A stretch of DNA of 64,000 nt, from positions 248,001-312,000 of the forward strand of contig NZ_RBWV01000009.1 in NCBI RefSeq assembly GCF_003634695.1. The letters are read 5' to 3'. The DNA is from Motilibacter peucedani. GTDB taxonomy: Bacteria; Actinomycetota; Actinomycetes; Motilibacterales; Motilibacteraceae. The notes beneath the pieces were generated by a model, which searched no databases, had not been told where the DNA came from, and worked only from the letters and a program-made list of their open reading frames with translations. The position numbers were made by a program, and so were the translations under genes. This document shows, piece after piece, positions 41,822 to 49,627 of this stretch (position 1 is the first letter of the stretch; each line of letters begins with the position of its first letter).

Positions 41822-42658
41822 GTGCCCTCTCTCGTACGACCCCCCGCCCAGCCGCTGCGTACGGTTCGGCTCGGCTGCGCCGACCTCGACCGTTCGCTCG
41901 ACTTCTACACACAGGCACTGGGGTTCTCCGAGGTCGCGCGCCCGTCGCCGGGGACGCGTGCCGTCACAGACGGCGCCACGACCCTCGAGCTGGTCCACGT
42001 CAGCGGCGGCTCGCTCGGCGGCTGGCGCAACGACGACCTCCAGGGCGGCATCCGCCACGTGGGCCTCAAGGTGCCTGACGTGGATGACCGCATCTCCGCC
42101 CTCGCGGCCCGCGGCACCACCGTGCTGTCACCGCCCGCCGACGTGCTGGGCGACGTACGCATCGCCTTCTTCCTCGACCCCGACGGCGCGCGGCTCGAGT
42201 TCGTGCAGGGCTCCCTCACCTACCAGTCCGTCGCGTCGCCGGAGCTCGCCGCCGCCGAGCGGGCCGCGGAGCCGTCGTCCGGTGCGCCGGCGCGGGTCGA
42301 CCACGTGGCCGTCACGGTGCCCGACCTCGACCAGGCCCTGCGGTTCTACTGCGACGGGCTCGGCTGGCAGGAGATCGGCCGCATCCGCCACGAGGGCGAC
42401 GAGCGCGGCTTCCTCATGACCTACCTGCAGGCGGGCCCCACCGTGCTGGAGGTCTTCAGCTTCGACGTGCCCACCGCTCCGCCGCCCGCCCGGCCGGACC
42501 CGGCCCTGCTCGGCATCCAGGGCGGCGTCATCGACGAACTCCCGGAGCGCCAGCTCGAGGTCCTCACGGAGCTCGGCGCCCGACGAGTGGACAGCAGTGG
42601 TACGACTGTGGTCGTGGCACCCGACGGACTGCCGCTCGAGATCGGAGCAGGGTCGTGA
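41822..42658 (+). CDS. Two-domain VOC (glyoxalase/dioxygenase) protein
   Basis: 278 residues with two vicinal-oxygen-chelate domains: LRTVRLGCADLDRSLDFYTQ, then VHVSGGSLGGWRNDDLQGGI in the first and DHVAVTVPDLDQALRFYCDG, then TYLQAGPTVLEVFSFD in the second. Such proteins bind a metal and a small molecule; the substrate is unknown. The GTG at 41822 follows GGAG and is the first codon of the conserved sequence; the longer upstream frame would include the operator. A four-base overlap joins it to the SDR gene. Confidence 0.82.
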   Translation: MPSLVRPPAQPLRTVRLGCADLDRSLDFYTQALGFSEVARPSPGTRAVTDGATTLELVHVSGGSLGGWRNDDLQGGIRHVGLKVPDVDDRISALAARGTTVLSPPADVLGDVRIAFFLDPDGARLEFVQGSLTYQSVASPELAAAERAAEPSSGAPARVDHVAVTVPDLDQALRFYCDGLGWQEIGRIRHEGDERGFLMTYLQAGPTVLEVFSFDVPTAPPPARPDPALLGIQGGVIDELPERQLEVLTELGARRVDSSGTTVVVAPDGLPLEIGAGS

Positions 42659-43404
42659 GCAGGGTCCTGGTCACCGGCTCGACCGACGGCATCGGTGCCG
42701 CCGTCTCGACCCGGCTCGAGGCGGAGGGGCACACGGTGCTGCGGCACGCCCGCAGCGCGGAGCGGGCCCGGGAGGCCGGGGTGCCGGACGCGCTCGTCGG
42801 CGACCTGATGTCGCTGGAGTCGACGGCGGCGCTCGGACGCAGCGTGCGCGAGGCGGCCCTCGATGCCGTCGTGCACAACGCCGGCTGGGCCAGCCCGCAC
42901 GACGTCCGCGAGACGACGGTCGACGGCGTCGAGCGCACCTTCGCCGTGCACGTGCTCGCTCCCTACGTCCTCAGCGCGGTCGCCGGCGTCCCCGCGCGGT
43001 GGGTCTACGTCAGCAGCGACTCGATCCGCGGCGCGTCGGTCGACCTCGACGACCTGCAGCTGGAGCGGGGCTGGACCTCGGCCACCGCGTACTCCAGCAG
43101 CAAGCTGGCCGGGACCGCACTGACGTTCGCGCTGGCCCGCCGCGTACCGGGCGCGCTCGTCAACGCCGTGCACCCGGGCTGGGTGCGCACGAAGATGAGC
43201 GGCGACGTCGCGCCGCTCAGCGTCGAGCAGGGGGCCGACACGCCCGCCTGGCTGGCGGTCTCCGACGACCCCGAGGCACTCACCACCGGCCGGCTCTTCC
43301 AGGACCGCGCCGTCGTGCGGCTCAACGACGCGGTCGACGACGAGGCGCTGCAGGAGCGGGTCGTCGAGACCTGCGAGCGGCTCAGCGGGCTGCGGCTGGC
43401 GTGA
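42655..43404 (+). CDS. Short-chain dehydrogenase/reductase
   Basis: 249 residues: SRVLVTGSTDGIGAAVSTRL (TGxxxGxG), LDAVVHNAGWASPHDVRE (NAG), a catalytic serine at VYVSSDSI and YSSSKLAGTALTFALA (YxxxK). Atypical sequence spacing suggests a divergent SDR; the substrate is unknown. Translation is coupled to the VOC gene (GTGA). It is read towards the LacI gene, so the three genes could respond to the same sugar signal. Confidence 0.85.
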   Translation: MSRVLVTGSTDGIGAAVSTRLEAEGHTVLRHARSAERAREAGVPDALVGDLMSLESTAALGRSVREAALDAVVHNAGWASPHDVRETTVDGVERTFAVHVLAPYVLSAVAGVPARWVYVSSDSIRGASVDLDDLQLERGWTSATAYSSSKLAGTALTFALARRVPGALVNAVHPGWVRTKMSGDVAPLSVEQGADTPAWLAVSDDPEALTTGRLFQDRAVVRLNDAVDDEALQERVVETCERLSGLRLA

Positions 43405-43493
43405 GCAGAGGCCGGGGGGCCGACGACGCCGGGGCGATACCATCGCCGCGGTCGTCGCACGGTGCCGGTCGACCGGCTCCACGGGAGGTGCAG

Positions 43494-44570
43494 GTGGCGG
43501 GGGACGGTGCGGCTGTGCCCACGTCTGAAGGCGCCCACCCCAAGTCCCGCACCGCGGCGCGTCGGGCGCAGCGCCGCGCACCCACCATCGACGACGTCGC
43601 CCTGGCCGCAGGCGTCTCCCGCGGGACCGTCTCCCGAGTGCTCAACGGCGGGCACTACGTCAGCCCGGCCTCGCTGACCGCTGTGACCCGCGCGATGCGG
43701 GAGACCGGCTACGTCGTCAACCAGAGCGCCCGCACGCTGGTGACCGGGCGCGCGAGCGCGGTCGCCTTCGTCCTGCCCGAGCCGCAGGAGCGGCTGTTCG
43801 AGGACCCCAACTTCAGCGTGCTGCTGCGCACCTGCACCCGTGCGCTGGCCGAACGCGACTACAGCCTCGTGCTCATGCTGGCCGAGAGCGCCGAGGCGCA
43901 CGAACGGGTCATGCGCTACGTGCGCAGCGGCCACGTCGACGGGGTGCTGCTCATCTCGACCCATGCCGGCGACCCGTTCCTCGAGCAGCTCGACCGGGGC
44001 GGCGTGGCGGCGGTGGCCTGCGGCAAGCCGCTCGGGCACGAGGGCGGGCTGCCCTACGTCGCGGCCGACGACCGCGAGGGGGCGCGCCAGATGACGCGCT
44101 ACCTGCTCGAGCAGGGGCGCACGCGCGTCGCGACGATCACCGGGCCGCTCGACACGCCGGGCGGGCGCGAGCGGCTCGAGGGCTACCGCGACGTGCTCGG
44201 GCGCCGGGCGCTCAAGCGCCGGATCGCCTCGGCCACCGACTTCAGCATCGAGGCGGGCGACGCGGCGATGACCGACCTGCTCGCGCGCAGCCCCGACCTC
44301 GACGCGGTGTTCGTGGCCTCCGACCTGCTGGCGGCCGGGGCGCTGCAGGCGCTGCGCCGCGCGGGGCGCTCCGTGCCCGACGAGGTCGCGGTGGGCGGCT
44401 TCGACGACTCGCGGCTGGCCGAGTCGACGCAGCCGGCCCTCACGACGGTGCGCCAGCCGCTCGAGCGGGTCGCCACCGAGATGGTCGACGTGCTGCTCCA
44501 GCTGATCGCCGGCGAGCCGGTGGCCTCGCGCATCCTGCCGACCGAGCTCGTACGCCGCGGCTCCGCCTGA
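43494..44570 (+). CDS. LacI-family regulator, CebR-like
   Basis: 358 residues: LacI HTH (PTIDDVALAAGVSRGTVSRV, LNGGHYVSPASLTAVTRAMR) and a periplasmic-binding-protein-like sensor (YVAADDREGARQMTRYLLEQ, AVFVASDLLAAGALQALRRA, VGGFDDSRLAESTQPALTTV). GTG 43494 has GGGAGG six bases upstream. Three operators of CebR type lie 1.7 kb away in front of the sugar operon, so it is the natural candidate repressor, with an oligosaccharide inducer. Its own promoter region of 89 bases has no clear operator. Confidence 0.88.
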   Translation: MAGDGAAVPTSEGAHPKSRTAARRAQRRAPTIDDVALAAGVSRGTVSRVLNGGHYVSPASLTAVTRAMRETGYVVNQSARTLVTGRASAVAFVLPEPQERLFEDPNFSVLLRTCTRALAERDYSLVLMLAESAEAHERVMRYVRSGHVDGVLLISTHAGDPFLEQLDRGGVAAVACGKPLGHEGGLPYVAADDREGARQMTRYLLEQGRTRVATITGPLDTPGGRERLEGYRDVLGRRALKRRIASATDFSIEAGDAAMTDLLARSPDLDAVFVASDLLAAGALQALRRAGRSVPDEVAVGGFDDSRLAESTQPALTTVRQPLERVATEMVDVLLQLIAGEPVASRILPTELVRRGSA

Positions 44571-44597
44571 CGGGGCCCAGCCCTGCCCCCAGCACGT

Positions 44598-44652
44598 TTG
44601 GCACGATGTGACTCCTTGCCCATGGGATTGGCAAGGAGTCACATCGTGCCAA
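44598..44652. terminator. Long perfect inverted repeat between lacI and cheX-like genes
   Basis: Two 23-base arms (TTGGCACGATGTGACTCCTT, then GCC, and the complement) around a 9-base loop. It sits between convergent genes and probably terminates both. The arms are longer than most intrinsic terminators. Confidence 0.7.
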
Positions 44653-44684
44653 GGGTCAGGCGCCCCGCGACCGGGGCCCTGGCG

Positions 44685-45167
44685 TCAGGCGAGGACGACC
44701 GAGAGGCGACCGGCGCCGTAGCCGGCGACCGTCACCTTGAGGTCGCTGCGCCGGCCGAGCGTGCGCGAGATCGCGATGAGGTCGTTCGGCGGGAGCTCCT
44801 TGAGCCCGAAGGTCTGGTAGAGACGCACGTGCGGCTCGCCCTCGGCGTTGAAGAGCGAGGCCAGCACGTTGAGGACCTCGTCGAAGTTCTCCTTGACCGA
44901 GGGCGAGAGCTCCCGGTCCTCGATCGCGGCCTCGGCCCCGCCCTTGGGGATCAGGCCGATCGCCGCGCCCGCGTAGGCCGACATCGGCAGGTCGGCGATG
45001 ACCACGGCCGCCGTGGCGGTGCGGTCGTCGACGTAGACCGCCGTGGTGGCGAGCTCGGTCGCGGAGTGCACGACCGGCTCGCCCTGCGCGATCTCGACGT
45101 CACGGAACAGCAGGCCCGAGAGCGCGTCCCGGATGGCCTTCTCGTGCGGCACGAACTTGACGACCAT
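44685..45167 (-). CDS. CheX/CheC-like protein of the chemotaxis operon
   Basis: 160 residues with a possible CheX-type helix (VKENFDEVLNVLASLFNAEG) and alternating strands (ATTAVYVDDRTATAAVVIAD). It is the last gene of the che operon, after cheY, with AAGGA eight bases before ATG 45167. The E-x-x-N active-site pair of CheX phosphatases is not evident, so it may be a divergent or inactive member. It could dephosphorylate or bind CheY-P. Confidence 0.6.
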   Translation of the reverse strand: MVVKFVPHEKAIRDALSGLLFRDVEIAQGEPVVHSATELATTAVYVDDRTATAAVVIADLPMSAYAGAAIGLIPKGGAEAAIEDRELSPSVKENFDEVLNVLASLFNAEGEPHVRLYQTFGLKELPPNDLIAISRTLGRRSDLKVTVAGYGAGRLSVVLA

Positions 45168-45194
45168 CGCAGTGTCCTTCAGGGAGGGGGAGGA

Positions 45195-45557
45195 TCAGAC
45201 CAGCACGGCGTCGAGGGCGTCGCGGAACGCCTCGGGCGTGAACGGCTTGGCGATCAGGAACAGGGCCCCCGACGCCTCGGCGCGGCCGCGCATCTCGGGC
45301 GAGCCCTCGGAGGTGACGAAGCCGAAGCGCACGGCGTTGCCGGCGCCGCGCAGCGCGTCGAGGAGCTCGATACCGGTCATGTTGGGCATGTTCCAGTCGC
45401 TGAGCACGAGGTCGGGCGCCTCGGCAACGACCTTCTCGAACGCGTCCTTGCCGTCGACGGCCTCGACGATGTCGTGGCCGTCATACCCGGCCTGGCGCAG
45501 GGTACGCGTGACGATCTGGCGCATGACCTTGCTGTCGTCGGCGATGAGGATCTTCAC
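45195..45557 (-). CDS. cheY: CheY-like single-domain response regulator
   Basis: 120 residues: VKILIADDSKVMRQIVTRTL, phospho-Asp D54 in LVLSDWNMPNMTGIELL, T/S switch in FVTSEGS and Lys in LIAKPFTPEAF. A receiver alone, the form that docks to the flagellar switch or receives from CheA. GTG 45557 starts two bases after the upstream cheX stop. There are two cheY genes in the operon; which drives the motor is unknown. Confidence 0.88.
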   Translation of the reverse strand: MKILIADDSKVMRQIVTRTLRQAGYDGHDIVEAVDGKDAFEKVVAEAPDLVLSDWNMPNMTGIELLDALRGAGNAVRFGFVTSEGSPEMRGRAEASGALFLIAKPFTPEAFRDALDAVLV

Positions 45558-45559
45558 GG

Positions 45560-46018
45560 TCAGGCTCCCTTGGTCTCGATGGACGACCACACGGTGATCT
45601 CGAACTGCTCGCCCTGCCACTCGAGGGCGGCCTCGGCGACGATCGCGGCGCCGCGCTCGCTGACCGTCACCGCACCGGCGGAGACCAGGGGCAGCGAGAG
45701 CGAGCTAGGACCGGGCAGCACGCTCTTCACGTTGCCGCCGATGATGTTGACGAGCTCGCCGAAGGCGTCGTTGACGTCACCGTCGCTGAGGTCGGCCTCG
45801 TCGATCTCGAGCAGGACCGAGCCGACCAGGCGGGCGCCGCGCACGCTGGTGCCGACGACCACGAGGCCGTTCCACTCGCCGACGACCGAGACGGTCGCGC
45901 TGACCTCGGGCACGACGAGCCCGGCCACGGAGGGCAGGGGCTCGTCGCCGAGGTAGGACGCCCAGAGGTCGCCGGCGATGGCGAGGATGTCCTCGCTGCC
46001 GAGGAGTGCGATGGTCAT
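45560..46018 (-). CDS. cheX: CheX-family CheY-P phosphatase
   Basis: 152 residues. DAFGELVNIIGGNVKSVLPG carries the E-x-x-N active-site pair of CheX/CheC phosphatases; the surrounding strands (VSVVGEWNGLVVVGTSVRGA) fit. It removes phosphate from CheY-P and so ends a signal. ATG 46018 overlaps the cheY stop (ATGA). No CheZ is present. Confidence 0.78.
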   Translation of the reverse strand: MTIALLGSEDILAIAGDLWASYLGDEPLPSVAGLVVPEVSATVSVVGEWNGLVVVGTSVRGARLVGSVLLEIDEADLSDGDVNDAFGELVNIIGGNVKSVLPGPSSLSLPLVSAGAVTVSERGAAIVAEAALEWQGEQFEITVWSSIETKGA

Positions 46019-46410
46019 GCGGACACCGCCGTCGGGTTCAGGCCGAGCAGCGCCAGCTTGTCGGCGATGGCGTCGGCAGTGAAGGGCTTGATGACGTACT
46101 CGTGGGCACCGGCGGCGAGGGCGCGCACGATCTGGGCGTGCTCGCTCTCGGTGGTGACCATCATGAGCGTGAGGTTGGACAGCTCGCTGCGGGAACGCGC
46201 CTCCTTGATGAAGGTGAGCCCGTCCATGACGGGCATGTTCCAGTCCACGAGGGCCAGCGCGGGGAGGTCGTCCTCCGCCTGCAGGGTCGCGAGGACGTCC
46301 AGCGCCTCCTGGCCGTTGCCGGCGTCGGAGACGGTGAAGCCCTGCGCGGCGAGGATGCGACCGAGGATGGTCCGCATCGCTCGCGAGTCGTCGATGACGA
46401 GGGCGCGCAT
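46015..46410 (-). CDS. cheY: CheY-like single-domain response regulator
   Basis: 131 residues: MRALVIDDSRAMRTILGRIL, phospho-Asp D56 in LALVDWNMPVMDGLTFIKEA, switch Thr in LMMVTTESEHA and Lys in YVIKPFTADAI. It lies between cheR and cheX, with ATG 46410 two bases from the cheR stop. It is the closest of the two receivers to a classic CheY sequence. Confidence 0.9.
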   Translation of the reverse strand: MRALVIDDSRAMRTILGRILAAQGFTVSDAGNGQEALDVLATLQAEDDLPALALVDWNMPVMDGLTFIKEARSRSELSNLTLMMVTTESEHAQIVRALAAGAHEYVIKPFTADAIADKLALLGLNPTAVSA

Positions 46411-46411
46411 G

Positions 46412-47302
46412 TCAGGCCCCTCTCCTTCCGAGTTGTGCGGCCGGCTTGTGGACCGGCGCTCCGGCGACGAGGACGCGATCCCAACGCTCGTCCACGCCAA
46501 GTGTTGTTTCGGCACCACCGAGCAAGAGATGAGACTCGGGGCGCATGACTCCTGCGACACGGCTCAGGATCGAGCGCTTGGTGGCCGTGTCGAAGTAGAT
46601 GAGCACGTTGCGCAGCAGGACGATGTCGAACGGCTGCATGGGGGGGAACGGTGCTGCCAGGTTCATCCGCTGGAAGCGGATCGAGGAGCGCAGCTCGGGG
46701 GCTGCCTCCCACTCCGTGCCGCGTCGTGAGAAGTGCTTCACGAGCAGCGGCGCGGGGAGTCCACGGTTGACCTCGAGCTGCGAGTACCTGCCGGCCCGCG
46801 CACGGGTCAGCATCTCCTCGGAGATGTCGGTCGCGAAGATGTCGAGCCGCCAGCCCGCCGCCTTGACCTTGTCGGTGAGCGACATAGCCACGGTGTAGGG
46901 CTCCTGCCCGCTCGAGCAGGCCGCCGACCAGATGCGCAGCGTCCGGTCGGCCCGGCCGCTGGCCAGGATCTCGGGCACGAGCACGTCGGACAGCGCGCGG
47001 AACGGCGAGCCGTCGCGGAACCACGACGTCTCGTTCGTGGTCAGCGCGTCGACGACGCGGGCCGCCTCGCGGCTGTCACGGCTGGTACGCAGCGACTCCA
47101 CGTAGGCGCCGACGCTGTCCTTGCCCGCCTGGCGCGAGAGCGGCAGCAGGCGTGCCTCGACGAGGTACTCCTTGCCGGGCTCGAGCACGATGGCGGCCTC
47201 GCGGTAGACGAGGTCGCGGACCCAGTCGAAAGCGGCCGGTGGCAGGGTCGATGCGGGTCTCGCGGCTGCCGACGGCCGAGTCGGCGCCGGTGCTGTGGTC
47301 AT
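46412..47302 (-). CDS. cheR: Chemotaxis protein methyltransferase CheR
   Basis: 296 residues: the N-terminal helical domain with TTNETSWFRDGSPFRALSD, the SAM-binding region (RIWSAACSSGQEPYTVAMSL, LDIFATDISEEMLTRARAG) and IVLLRNVLIYFDTATKRSIL. It methylates glutamates of receptors such as the MCP at 49628. ATG 47302 overlaps the cheB stop (ATGA). A Pro/Ala-rich N-terminal stretch precedes the helical domain. Confidence 0.93.
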   Translation of the reverse strand: MTTAPAPTRPSAAARPASTLPPAAFDWVRDLVYREAAIVLEPGKEYLVEARLLPLSRQAGKDSVGAYVESLRTSRDSREAARVVDALTTNETSWFRDGSPFRALSDVLVPEILASGRADRTLRIWSAACSSGQEPYTVAMSLTDKVKAAGWRLDIFATDISEEMLTRARAGRYSQLEVNRGLPAPLLVKHFSRRGTEWEAAPELRSSIRFQRMNLAAPFPPMQPFDIVLLRNVLIYFDTATKRSILSRVAGVMRPESHLLLGGAETTLGVDERWDRVLVAGAPVHKPAAQLGRRGA

Positions 47303-48456
47303 GGTCGGGCCCCCAGAGGTATTGCGTGGGCCTGGTGGCCCACCGAGTCGACGATCGCGCCTGCAACGGCGTCGATCGGGAGGAGCGCATCGGCGAGGCC
47401 GGCGTGCGCCACTGCACCGGGCATGCCCCAGACGACCGAGGTCGCCTCGTCCTGGGCGAGGATCCGGGCGCCCTTTGCGCGGAGCAGCTCTGCCCCGCGC
47501 CGGCCGTCGGACCCCATGCCGGTCAGCACGACGGCGAGGCTCGCGCCGCCGTAGACGCTGGCCACGCTGCGGAAGAGCACATCGACCGCTGGGCGGCAGA
47601 AGTTCTCGGCCGGGCCGCTGGTGAGGTGCGCCGTCACGGCGGCACCACGGCGTACCAGTTCGAGGTGGAAGTCACCGGGCGCGATGAGCACCGTCCCCGG
47701 CTTGAGCTGGTCACCCTCGGCCGCCTCGCGGACGTCGAGCGCGCTGGCGCGCGAGAGCCGCTCTGCGAGCAGCCGGGTGAAGATGGGTGGCATGTGCTGG
47801 ACGATCACGACCGGCACGCGCAGCGTGCCGGGAAGCCCGGTGAGCACACGCGCCAGTGCCTCGGGACCTCCGGTCGAGCTGCCGATCGCCAGCACCTCGG
47901 GCCGCTGCACGGGTCCGCGCACCGCGCCGGCCCGGGGGCCGACCACCGCCGTCGCCGTGCTGGCGACCGGCCGCAGCGGGGCGGTCGGGCGGGTCGGCAG
48001 GGACGTCGTCGGGCGCAGCGGCGTACGCGGCCGCCCGGCCGGCACGTCGCGCCCGGTCAGCGAGCGCAGCTTCGGCACCAGCTGCTCGCGCACGCTGCGC
48101 ACCGAGTCGGTGAGCGCCGTCGTGTTGGACGGCTTGGTGACGTAGTCGCTGGCGCCCAGGGACAGTGCCTCGAGCGTCTTGGCCGCGCCGCGCTCGGTGA
48201 GCGTGCTGAACATGATCACCGGGACGCGGGCGTGCGTCTTGCGCAGCTCCTTGAGCGTGCCCAGGCCGTCGAGCTCAGGCATCTCGATGTCGAGCGTCAC
48301 GGCGTCGGGCGAGAGTGCGGCGAGCTTCTGGAGCGCCACGCGGCCGTTCTCGGCCGTGCCCACGACGGTGATGTCGGGCTCGGCGTCGAGGACCTGCGCG
48401 ACGATGCGCCGCACCACCGCCGAGTCGTCGACGACCAGCACGCGGATGTCCGCCAT
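47299..48456 (-). CDS. cheB: Chemotaxis methylesterase/glutaminase CheB
   Basis: 385 residues: a receiver with phospho-Asp D56 (AVTLDIEMPELDGLGTLKEL), a Pro/Thr/Arg-rich linker (about 135-190) and a C-terminal esterase with catalytic Ser in LAIGSSTGGPEALARVL, His in VIVQHMPPIFTRLLAERL and Asp in LTGMGSDGRRGAELL. It demethylates receptors. It heads the cheB-cheR-cheY-cheX-cheY-cheX-like operon; the sigma-28-type promoter 48511-48537 precedes it. Confidence 0.93.
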   Translation of the reverse strand: MADIRVLVVDDSAVVRRIVAQVLDAEPDITVVGTAENGRVALQKLAALSPDAVTLDIEMPELDGLGTLKELRKTHARVPVIMFSTLTERGAAKTLEALSLGASDYVTKPSNTTALTDSVRSVREQLVPKLRSLTGRDVPAGRPRTPLRPTTSLPTRPTAPLRPVASTATAVVGPRAGAVRGPVQRPEVLAIGSSTGGPEALARVLTGLPGTLRVPVVIVQHMPPIFTRLLAERLSRASALDVREAAEGDQLKPGTVLIAPGDFHLELVRRGAAVTAHLTSGPAENFCRPAVDVLFRSVASVYGGASLAVVLTGMGSDGRRGAELLRAKGARILAQDEATSVVWGMPGAVAHAGLADALLPIDAVAGAIVDSVGHQAHAIPLGARP

Positions 48457-48510
48457 GCGCCGCCCCCCGTCCCTCGTGTGGTCCGGAGCACAGCGCCCCG
48501 TCGAGGAGAC

Positions 48511-48537
48511 TTATCGACGGACCCCCCGACCGCTTGA
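48511..48537 (-). promoter_or_regulatory. Sigma-28-type promoter of the cheB operon
   Basis: The -35 TCAA (48537-48534), a 15-base spacer and the -10 GTCGATAA (48518-48511). The -10 is the closest here to the textbook GCCGATAA. Confidence 0.8.
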
Positions 48538-48573
48538 GGCTTTGTGCCCAGCGGTGTCGGTGGGGCGCGAGGG

Positions 48574-49473
48574 TCAGCGCAGCGGGCCGAGCACCCCCGC
48601 GAGCGGCTCGACGAGCGCATCGACGTCGGCGTCGGCCAGCAGGTCGGCGACGACCAGCGCGTGCACGGCCCCGGAGACCAGGTTCCAGACGCCGCCGGCG
48701 CAGTCGCTTGTGCCGAAGCCGGCGGCCTGGGTCGTCATCACGGCGAGCATCTGGGCCTGGGCGGCCACGCGCGTCCGGTCGGAGAGGTGGGCGGCCCACG
48801 AGGCGTTGTGCACGGCGAGCGCCCAGCTCGAGGTGCCGGTCGAGGCGCCTGAGGTGCGGCGGTACTGGTCCGCGGCGGCGCGCACGGCGTCGCGGTCGGC
48901 CGGCAGGCACGTACGCACCCGGAACAGCAGCCGGTGCACCGAGGCGCTGCCGGGGCCGAGGTCGCGAGGCAGCGAGCGGTGCGCGGCGGCGCGGCGCCAG
49001 GCCTCGAGCAGCACACCGCGGTCGGCCGTGGAGAGGGCCGAGCCCGCGTAGGACGCGGCGACCGCGTCGCACACGGCGGCGACCGCGCGCGTGCTGGCGT
49101 CGTCCTGCACCGCGAGCCCGTTGCCGGTGCGCCAGGTCCAGTCGAAGACGTCGTGGCGCACGCAGCGCAGCAGGTCCTCGAGCCCGCCCACCTGGGTCGT
49201 CTCGAGCCCGCGCAGCGCCGCGAGGGTCGCCGGGCCGGTGGTGCCCCGGGTGCGCGAGGCGAGGGTGCGCAGGTCGACCGAGTCGCGGGTCGCCCGCGCG
49301 ACGCCGGCCCACGCGTCGGCGCGGTCGCGGTCGGCGGGCGCGGCGGCTGCCAGCGCGGGCAGGTCGGCCGCGGTCAGGTCAAGGGCGGCGGCTACCACGG
49401 CGGCGGTGTCGCTGCCGCCCGGGCGGCGCACGAGGTCGAAGCCGAGGACCGGGGAGCTGACGAGGGAGTACAC
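48574..49473 (-). CDS. Hypothetical helical protein between the che operons
   Basis: 299 residues, almost all helix, Ala/Arg/Asp-rich (AAALDLTAADLPALAAAAPA, SALSTADRGVLLEAWRRAAA, VHNASWAAHLSDRTRVAAQA). I do not recognise a family and see no membrane segment. It sits between the cheB promoter and the MCP gene, on the same strand, with a GGGGGG stretch just before the ATG. The setting suggests, but does not show, a link to taxis. Confidence 0.6.
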   Translation of the reverse strand: MYSLVSSPVLGFDLVRRPGGSDTAAVVAAALDLTAADLPALAAAAPADRDRADAWAGVARATRDSVDLRTLASRTRGTTGPATLAALRGLETTQVGGLEDLLRCVRHDVFDWTWRTGNGLAVQDDASTRAVAAVCDAVAASYAGSALSTADRGVLLEAWRRAAAHRSLPRDLGPGSASVHRLLFRVRTCLPADRDAVRAAADQYRRTSGASTGTSSWALAVHNASWAAHLSDRTRVAAQAQMLAVMTTQAAGFGTSDCAGGVWNLVSGAVHALVVADLLADADVDALVEPLAGVLGPLR

Positions 49474-49542
49474 CCCCCAAGGGTCTCCCAGCGCCCCCGT
49501 CGGCGCACTCCCCCGACGGAGCGGTTTGCCCTCACACGCCGT

Positions 49543-49573
49543 AGGGGAGCGTCACCGACGGCGACGCTCCCCT
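49543..49573 (-). terminator. Terminator of the MCP gene
   Basis: AGGGGAGCGTC pairs with GACGCTCCCCT around a nine-base loop, 55 bases past the MCP stop. Confidence 0.72.
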
Positions 49574-49627
49574 GGGACGTCCCGGACGAGCCGGGACTTC
49601 TCGGGCTCTCGCGAGCCCGCGGCCGGC

